Positions 56,838 through 64,000 of a stretch of DNA of 64,000 nucleotides are shown piece by piece. How positions within the stretch are numbered: the stretch's first letter is position 1; each line of letters opens with the position of its first letter. The stretch covers positions 34,405,608 to 34,469,607 of the forward strand of contig OX442314.1 of the NCBI GenBank assembly GCA_949358305.1, in the 5' to 3' direction. Made by a program: the position numbers and the translations under genes. Origin of the DNA: Strigamia acuminata (Eukaryota; Arthropoda; Chilopoda; Geophilomorpha; Linotaeniidae). Under the pieces are notes generated by a model, which searched no databases, was not told the DNA's origin, and saw nothing but the letters and a program-made list of their open reading frames with translations.

Positions 56838-58772
56838 ATGGCCCGTAGACCTGTAAGAGCACGTGGAGCACGTGGAGGTCGTGGAGCACGTAGACGTGGT
56901 AATATGCGTGAATCACCACGGGAAATTGTGGAGTCTGATCCAGAAAGTCAGGGGGACGAAATTGCGCCTAGAAACAATCCCAACCCTAATAGTTCTCGGA
57001 CAGAACCACTTCCAGTCTCGCAAGATTTAGAAATTTACTGCCGTCATTTCCAATTGGAAGTGACGCAATTTTCAACTCTATACGAAGCGCAACAATACAC
57101 GGCGAATAATTGTCACGGAAGAATTCGTGCAATATCTCCCGATGTAGTTGTATCAAACGAGCAGAATATTTCGATAGATTTAACCGGTGCTCGTACACCA
57201 GCCGCTTACCGCTATCAGCAGTTGCCTGGATGGCGTATGAGTGTTGCACGCGAGGCAAATGAACAACCAAATCATGCGATTTCTGTTCAACCCGCGATTC
57301 AATTACCTGCTGCTTCTTGGAGAGCAAATTTGACGGACAGAGTGGAAAATCTTGGACACGAAGATTCTTCTGTTCCAATTTCTCATAATTTACCTAGTGT
57401 GACGGTCGGAAATAATAATTTACCCGCTCACACTGGAAATTTGAATGAGTCATTTCGAGTTCCACAGCCTCTCCCACGAAGGGAAAACCTGACTAATGTT
57501 CCAATCCAGCCAAGGGGGAGAAATGAACTTTCACAAAATTTTCAATCTCGCTCCCAATCCGATGGAGACTTTAGAAATTCTAGGAATTCCTATCAGGCTC
57601 CAACAGGACATGCTCTGCCGGGAAACCGACAATTTCCCCGAGCACCTGGTGATCCCCGAGATTCAGACCCGAATTCGAGCAGTGACGACTCTCAAGCTGG
57701 TGGAGGGGGAAATTATCATAATAATAATTTCCACCAACGGAACCATTCCCGTTCTCCTCCGCCAAATGGACGACAGAATTTTAATAGACCAAATTCTTCA
57801 TCTAGGGCTCAAGGAGATCGTTCCACGCCAAATTCGAATTTGACATCTAATTTGTCAAATGAAGATTTAAGACAAATAATTCAAGGCTTAGCTAGCCAAA
57901 GTCGAGACTCTAATTTAAACCAAAAATTCGGGAAAGGAATAGAGATTCCTATTTTCGATGGAAAACAATCCGAAGTTACTCGCTTTTTAGACATTGTAAA
58001 AGCTGTAGCTTCAGGGAAGGGCATTCCACTAGACGAAATGGTACACCAAGCTGTACCAGGTCGCCTATTAGGACATGCACAACGATGGTTTCATCAACAA
58101 CGCCACACATTTATTAATTGGCGAGTGTTTGAAGCCCAATTTCTTGAACGTTTCGATTTAGTGCCTCTTACAAGATCTAGACGTTTAACCAATGTAAAAC
58201 AACGAGCAGACGAGTCGCTGTATTGTTTCCTCTTGCGATTCACCCAAGAACAAGGTGAAATACCACGTGGGGACAGGGCAGGACTCGAAAGCCTTTTCAA
58301 TAACTTGACACAAGAAAGTTTCTCGTTATTGATGGCACAAGGACTATATGGTGACTACACAGTCGATGATATTTTGCAATATGTCGGCTTGAATCGCTGT
58401 ATGTTCGAGAATTCAGCACAACTAGCAGCAGACCTCGAGTATGATAATCAAGAAGATAATCCTGCTCCAAAAGCCAACGAAAAATCTAAGATTTTTCCAT
58501 CACTTCGCTTAACTCGAACCGAAGATGAGGTTAAAGAAGAAAATGAGTCAGAAAATGACGAATCAACTAATGACAATAGGTTTGATCGATCATTTAAGAC
58601 ACAGTACGAAAATACGACAGGGAAATGCTTTTATTGTCACAAGCCCGGACATTTCAAAAAAGAATGTCCAGCTCTGGCTAAAAAATTAGCCAGGAAAGCA
58701 GATTCAGCAAATCCAAATAAAAGATTTAACCAATCTGCCCTTAGCTCAGACTCTAATAAGAGACCTAAATAA
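56838..58772 (+). CDS. gag: Gag polyprotein with C-terminal zinc knuckle
   Basis: I choose ATG 56838 (MARRPVRARGARGGRGARRR), giving 644 residues; an in-frame ATG at 56796 would add 14. The N-terminus is Arg/Gly-rich (RNA-binding type). The middle is Asn/Ser/Pro-rich and disordered (about 200-360). The gag core follows: IEIPIFDGKQSEVTRFLDIV, LGHAQRWFHQQRHTFINW and FEAQFLERFDLVPLTR. An acidic stretch precedes the knuckle CFYCHKPGHFKKEC (C-x2-C-x4-H-x4-C, residues about 597-610). The frame is fully open. It would form the element's capsid and package its RNA; there are no enzymatic domains. Confidence 0.9.
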   Translation: MARRPVRARGARGGRGARRRGNMRESPREIVESDPESQGDEIAPRNNPNPNSSRTEPLPVSQDLEIYCRHFQLEVTQFSTLYEAQQYTANNCHGRIRAISPDVVVSNEQNISIDLTGARTPAAYRYQQLPGWRMSVAREANEQPNHAISVQPAIQLPAASWRANLTDRVENLGHEDSSVPISHNLPSVTVGNNNLPAHTGNLNESFRVPQPLPRRENLTNVPIQPRGRNELSQNFQSRSQSDGDFRNSRNSYQAPTGHALPGNRQFPRAPGDPRDSDPNSSSDDSQAGGGGNYHNNNFHQRNHSRSPPPNGRQNFNRPNSSSRAQGDRSTPNSNLTSNLSNEDLRQIIQGLASQSRDSNLNQKFGKGIEIPIFDGKQSEVTRFLDIVKAVASGKGIPLDEMVHQAVPGRLLGHAQRWFHQQRHTFINWRVFEAQFLERFDLVPLTRSRRLTNVKQRADESLYCFLLRFTQEQGEIPRGDRAGLESLFNNLTQESFSLLMAQGLYGDYTVDDILQYVGLNRCMFENSAQLAADLEYDNQEDNPAPKANEKSKIFPSLRLTRTEDEVKEENESENDESTNDNRFDRSFKTQYENTTGKCFYCHKPGHFKKECPALAKKLARKADSANPNKRFNQSALSSDSNKRPK

Positions 58773-59284
58773 AATAGGGTTAGATGGATTTATGTAGATA
58801 TATACGAAAATTTTAACATGTGTTAATTCTTTTGAATTATCTGTGCGAGTTGTTCCTTATTGGAATTTATGTATTCTTAATTATGGAACTCTTTTAACTC
58901 GTAACAGGTTTACCGGTATTTGCGTGAATTACATTTTAAGAAGAAATTGTCATTTCATAGGTAAAATAATTTGTCAAACTTTATTAATCATTTATGATAC
59001 AAATTTTGATGTTATTTAAGTTTATCTTCTTCTCTGGTATAGATATAAGTCCATTCTATAAAAGAGATTAGGATTTGAGTTTTATTTTATTGAAATTGTT
59101 TTCTAATAAATAATTCTGAAACATTTTTTGATTAAAGTTGAGATTTATTTTAAGTATAAATAAGTTTTACTTACCTAGGATTGAAGCTAGATGTTCCTGA
59201 TGCCAGTGTAACCTTAAAATCTTGTAAAGATGTATGTTAAATAGTATGCAAATACTTCATATTAGCATATATTTAAGGGGGACT
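58773..59284 (+). other. 3' untranslated part of the gag-only element, with polypurine tract
   Basis: AT-rich and non-coding. aaggggga at 59275-59282, directly before the 3' LTR, serves as the polypurine tract. Confidence 0.75.
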
Positions 59285-60827
59285 TGTGACGGTTACACTG
59301 TCGTGTATTTTGCTAGTTTAGAACGATTATTCTGTCAATAGATGGCACTGATACGTTTTAGCGGTAATTTCGAAGTTCGGTTATTTTCAGTAATTAAAAT
59401 ATAAATTACTATTTATATTTTAGTCTGTTTCAAGTCTAAACAGTTATTTAATATATTTTATGTTGTTTTGACTAGTTTACTACATAATTCTATTGAATTA
59501 TGTATAAACTTGACATCTTATATTCACCCCTCGCCACCCACTGGAAGTTGGACTAATTCCGGATTACAGTCAAAAGACTTAATCCGAAATGTGTCCTGTG
59601 TATCCAGTTCCTGGAACGGACCTAGTAGAGGACTATGTCCTGGCTATCCACTTCCTAGAGTCTAGGATTGGAAGGATTTAGCTGACCAGTGATCCCATTG
59701 GATCGATAATCAGCCTATTGTCCAGTACGAGTATATATTCCCGTGTAAACCGGATATATCACTCGCTCTCTTGTTGGTGTTCTGTTCCTGACGCCACTTG
59801 AACTGGGTCTGGTGGACTTAGGGCCACTTGGGTGAATTTAGTTCATTTTGTTGTACTTAGGGACAATGGATAGCTGTAGCTATGGAAAGGTAACATTTAT
59901 CAATTTAACATTTATTCTCAGAATTTCAGTACAGGCCGGATAAAGAAATACTTGATATTTAGTGTAAGAATCTAGAGTGGGTCGAAGATCCACAGACACA
60001 CTCCCGCCTCTTCATGCCAACATTCCGTTGTAGAAATAAGTGTAGAATCTAGAGTGGAATATTGCAATTTCACAGACGCATTATTTGGGTAATCGACGTG
60101 GAGTAATTTCCCGGTTACTCTCCCGCCAGTCAGAACCGAGTGGAGTAATTTCCCGGCGATGGCACAACCTTTCCTGCGAGAAACTGCTGATTCAATTCGC
60201 TGTTGGACGATGGAACATCTTAATTATTATTTTGATGTTGATTGCACTTGGGGCAAAAAATAGCTCGGCGCTATTTTAATTTATTCTTTATTTTTACAGT
60301 TATTTTATCCCGCTTCGTGAATATAATATCATGTGGAATTCTGTCGAATTTACATGAATATTTATTCAATTTATTTCGTCATGTTTATGACCGCGCTTTG
60401 CAATTATTATCCATATAATAATTACAAGTGTGACGACTGCAGAAAAGTCAACCGCACCTCTCGGATATAACCCACCCAAGCCTAACCATTACACACCTTT
60501 TTAGATCCAAACCAGAACCAGTTAGATGTCGAAACCATTCGAGTCCATATTCAGACGACATCTTTTACGTCCCGACAATAAGACCGATACACATTCTTGT
60601 TGTCTGACTGAAAACCGCAAGTGATATTATTATAGGGCTTTTGCCGACCGATTGTATAGTTTAACTTGCAGAATTTCGACCATTTGTCGGTCTAGTATTT
60701 ATATAAATTCAAACCGGAATAAATTGTCATATGATTTGAGAAATCACAAGCCTCCGTATTTTACACTTTCACACAAGTTCTCGCTCTAATTTTCTAGCAA
60801 TTGTATCTCGCAAAGTCAATCGTCACA
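59285..60827 (+). repeat. 3' LTR of the gag-only element
   Basis: It is a copy of 54207-55749 at a constant offset of 5078, so without length differences. I found no base difference by eye in the parts compared, which suggests a very recent insertion. Confidence 0.9.
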
Positions 60828-61115
60828 AAGTCGACGGACAGCACGGTTTGTTGTAATTTGACGGCGATCGACTCGCACACTCACGATTGTTGTGGCGGGA
60901 AAGGGTACGACATGTCGAAGCAACTGTGCTGCACACACTTTGACGAGCGGGCCTTATCCCTGAACTATATGGTGATCGATAAGAGCAGCAACAGTTCCCG
61001 TTGTTGCTGGTATAACGCGTACGATGCGGACACGCAACATTGCTGCAATGGTCGCATCGTGAATTCCCGGGATCGGTCGCTGCGCTGCTGCGGATCGCAG
61101 CTGCACGATCCGGCC

Positions 61116-62870
61116 TGTGATGATTACAAATCCGTATTTATCAATGTTCACAATAGATGGCGCTGTTTACCACAACGCGCGTAATTCAAACTCGATAAAA
61201 CTAAAAAGTGTGATAAATAATTATTTAGACACGGTAAATAAAATATAACTATTTTATTTGACATAAACTAAAGTATTATTTACTTGACAATGTTGATTCT
61301 ATCGAATCAATATCCACGTTACTTACTTGTCGAAGGGAACCAATCGGACCCTTCCGGACCCCAACTGGGCCCATCTGGACATAGTCATATATTAGGTCCG
61401 GACTAGTGACCCACGAATCCGCCGATTCGTACGCTGATTGGCTGTCGCCAATCTAGTAGTTCTACAGAACTATATAAGCTCCAGTTTCTCACCCACTAAC
61501 CCCCCTGGCTTGATAACTGAACTTGTATATTGTCTGTAGTTGAATTGTTATCGTTTGATTTCATTATTCTCTATCGACACATCAGGCCACCTCAGCTCTC
61601 CACAGTTAGTATTCATTACTATTTTGTTATTGCTGTTGTAGGGCTATTTCGGGAAGGCTAACTCCGGTAATAGACATGCATTCGCATGAAATGGCCCCGT
61701 AACGTTAGCCAGCTGTTCTACGGGACAGTAGGACTTCGTACGGTGGCTTAATATAACGGTCGTATACAGTACGACCTTGCTAAATGAAAGTAGGTCCCTC
61801 AGCTAACTGGCCACAGTCCGCTGCAGGATGGTTGTTGTAAACAGCCCACGCAGGTTCCCGTCTTTCTACGATTGGTCCTTCCGCTCGTTAAAAGTCGGTA
61901 AAGGCCTAATGCACAGGTAATACGCCGGGTTGGTAGCCCGTGAGTAATATCTTCAAGATGTTGCGATAAATAACTACCTGGATAATGGTAATCCAACGGC
62001 AGTGGCCAAATAATATTTTACCCGGTGCTCGATCATTGGATCCCGTCATCGTAAGACATGCTGGCGGATGGAGGAGTCAAATCCTCCCGCGATGGTTCTC
62101 TCGACCGTCGTGACGGTCCCCGCCCCATCGTACCCTCCGGGTTAGTAACCCGTGAACAGGAGTTAAACAACACTGTGTTAAACAAATTACTCGGGCATTG
62201 GTAATCCTGTATTGGCAATATCTTTTAAACCCGGTAAGTCCATAGAAATGTTTACCTGGTGGTTGGTACCACCGATAGCGACTTAAAGCGTACAATTAAA
62301 TACTCGGCGCCTGATCACGAGATCTTGTCGTCGTAAGGCATGCTGGCGGATGGAGTCTCAACAACTCCCGCGACGTTCTCTCAATTGTCGTGACGGTCCC
62401 CGCCCAATTAATATTTATACAACAATTCATTTGTTGTATTCCACTAATCACTTTACTTTTATTCATTTGAAACAATGGAATATTCTGCCGAATATTCCTG
62501 TTTATGCGAAGGACTCCTCGCATATTTAGATAATCGATGCTGCGGACCAAATACGTCTCCGTAGCGATATTTGTGACGATGCCGCAAGTCAGCCGTATCC
62601 CTCTGGCTTCGCCCGGATCCTCAACCAGTTGATGCCGCCCGTTTACACGCGTCCAGAACCCATGTTTGTTATTGATTAATATTTAATAATAAATATGTTA
62701 TATCACACTAAAACTGTAAGTTATTTTCTGCTTGATCGCATAGTCATGTTTGTAAGGGCTTCCGTAGCTTATCTCGGTTAGGTTGTTGCTAAACTTAGCA
62801 ACGTCTTGTATAAACCGAATTATCTATCTTAAAAGGACTAATAAATTAGCCCAAAAGTAGAATCGTCACA
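61116..62870 (+). repeat. 5' LTR of the second element
   Basis: It ends AATCGTCACA. A TATA box (gaactatataagctcc) lies at about 61468-61483. Two copies of a GC-rich segment (catgctggcggatgga ... gtcgtgacggtccccgccc) about 283 bp apart (62057-62127 and 62339-62405) show an internal tandem duplication. Confidence 0.8.
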
Positions 62871-62872
62871 AG

Positions 62873-62890
62873 TGGAGGTTCCACTGAGAT
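62873..62890 (+). other. Primer binding site of the second element, tRNA-Gln type
   Basis: TGGAGGTTCCACTGAGAT starts 2 bp after the LTR. It differs from the site at 55752 at two positions, consistent with a different tRNA-Gln isodecoder or isoacceptor. The following aggctgc also matches aggttgc at 55770. Confidence 0.75.
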
Positions 62891-64000
62891 AGGCTGCCAA
62901 ATTTTAAATAAAATTTGAAGTTTTGCATGTCTATGATGAATTCGAGTAGTGTAACGTTTATGGTGATTTTTGTGTGTAAAATAAATTTCGTTTGAGATTT
63001 ATAAGTGTTTAATATATTTTATTCTGTTTTAGAACTTCTCGCAAGAGCATAAGTGTCACTCACTTTATTCTGTTTTCTCCGCAGTGGAAATTATTTGTTT
63101 TAACAAAATAATGATTTCTACCGCGTGGTCAGGCCTAAAGGCCCAGCCCGAGAACGGAAACATCTTGCCCGAACTTGTTGAAGTTGGTTCCGCCCGGATA
63201 ACGTCATTTTGTCATCGACAATCGGACAAAACCACGCGGTCGGGCCTAATTTTGAAAAGCTGACTTTTTTAATGGAATTCTTAAAGAATTCTATCAATTT
63301 AACAGTTGTTTTAATTTTTAGAATATTCTTTTATATGTATTTTGCTTGAGACTTCAAGTTAAACCTAAATTTATTTGCCTAAATAAATAGAAGGAAAATT
63401 GACATTTTTCGAAGGAATTAAAATTTATATTTTATTTCAAAATGGTTTACCTTATTTTAAAATGTAGATTACATTAGAATGTTGGTTAAAAATCGTGATT
63501 TCAAGGCGTTGGAATCAACTTTTACGAATGGAGTACCGTTCGAATTTTAGCGAAGAAAAAATTCTCATTGTTGTGTTGCCTAGCAACCAGGTTGTGCAGA
63601 GAAGCCGTCGATTCAAACGATTTGACGCGCTTTATTAAAAAATGTGGGTTTTAATACTTTAAAATTCTCATGGAATGGTCATTTTTATTAAATAAATTTG
63701 ATAATATTTTAGAGTACTTTTGAAAAGTATCCATTTTGTTTGGTGACTACGTCATAACACTGGAATCTGTCAAGATTACGGTTCCACGAACTTGATGATT
63801 TCTACCAATCTCGGACGAGATTGGACTCTCGCGAGACTAGCATTGATATTTGACCAATCAGAGAGGTGTATCGAAGTACCCTTACTTCCTTTCGAACTAG
63901 TGTGACCACTGCTTCGTTTGCGATCCTCCTGAACGTTTGCAACTTCATCGTTATCTCTCAGACTTAGGAAATTTTCTCAGTTTTAAGTTTAGTTATGACT
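62891..64000 (+). other. Leader of the second element, no ORF yet
   Basis: AT-rich. A direct repeat with ggtcaggcctaa / ggtcgggcctaa occurs at about 63126 and 63238. Nothing coding is visible up to the window end. Confidence 0.5.

Larger units (their letters stand above)
54207..60827 (+). mobile_element. Complete gag-only LTR retrotransposon in a galaxin exon
   Basis: It is 6621 bp, with two LTRs of 1543 bp that look identical, a 4-bp duplication AAGT at both borders (54203-54206 and 60828-60831), a primer site, one gag ORF and a polypurine tract. The sequence between gag stop and 3' LTR is only 512 bp and contains no protease, reverse transcriptase, RNase H or integrase. It therefore must rely on enzymes from another element. 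This layout matches the class called TR-GAG in plants. The 4-bp duplication and knuckle gag fit a Ty3/Gypsy relative. Confidence 0.9.
52524..61115 (+). pseudogene. Galaxin-like Cys-Cys repeat gene 2, split by two LTR retrotransposons
   Basis: Exon 1 is 52524-52647 (MWLSSKCPLVLITLQVFFLR, signal-peptide-like). Exon 2 is 52717-53229. Exon 3 starts at 53289 and is cut at 54206 by the first element. It resumes at 60832 and is cut again at 61115 by the second. Exon borders, phases and Cys-Cys layout match gene 1. The coding frame is otherwise intact across all pieces, with no other stop or shift. The last part (about 60 residues in gene 1) would lie beyond 64000. The pieces 5' of the insertion could still give a truncated secreted protein ending a few codons into the LTR (stop at 54211). 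Confidence 0.85.
61116..64000 (+). mobile_element. Second LTR retrotransposon, 5' part only
   Basis: It begins TGTGATGATTACAAATCC directly after an Ala codon of galaxin-like gene 2. A 1755-bp LTR, a primer site and more than 1.1 kb of AT-rich leader follow, without an ORF before the window ends. Its termini and primer region are close to those of the element at 54207, so both belong to one family group. Confidence 0.8.

Overview
The window looks like nuclear DNA of an invertebrate animal, most likely an arthropod. Evidence: introns with GT..AG borders, Gypsy and BEL/Pao retroelement debris, hAT- and Tc1/mariner-like non-autonomous elements, short CCTAA/TTAGG-like tracts, a CDK9-type kinase, a BTB-BACK-Kelch-like gene and secreted galaxin-like (Cys-Cys repeat) proteins. 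The species cannot be fixed from the sequence alone.

Region 1 (1 to about 34 kb) is a mosaic of decayed repeats. Blocks of an unidentified multi-exon family (coiled-coil, helical and SAP-like pieces, with recurring intron acceptors) occur in several scrambled copies. Between them lie pieces of Ty3/Gypsy elements (gag with zinc knuckle, protease, reverse transcriptase/RNase H, integrase) and one BEL/Pao integrase. Every retroelement fragment whose protein I could read is on the + strand. The BEL piece is fused in frame to a broken spectrin-repeat exon. Two diverged copies of a small ORF with a C-x2-C-x5-H-x2-H motif lie near 3.4 and 16.4 kb. Several terminal-inverted-repeat elements sit between 17 and 25 kb, one of them (23945-24542) with perfect 85-bp arms, TTA flanks and a tRNA-like sequence inside.

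Region 2 (34.9 to 47.2 kb) holds host genes: an intronless CDK9-like kinase (- strand), a broken EndoG/EXOG-like nuclease gene (- strand), a three-exon galaxin-like gene with about 33 Cys-Cys pairs (+ strand), and a frameshifted BTB-BACK-Kelch-like gene (- strand). A 20-bp minisatellite lies just behind the galaxin gene.

Region 3 (47.2 to 64 kb) holds a 1.2-kb foldback palindrome flanked by TA, a diverged copy of the galaxin downstream spacer carrying a solo LTR and a hAT MITE, and a second galaxin-like gene. The last exon of that gene is split by two LTR retrotransposons only 284 bp apart. The first (54207-60827) is complete, with 1543-bp LTRs that look identical, a 4-bp target duplication AAGT, a tRNA-Gln-type primer site and one long gag ORF but no pol. 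The second (61116 to beyond the end) has a 1755-bp 5' LTR and a closely related primer site. The paralogous gene and spacer give empty-site references for three of these insertions.
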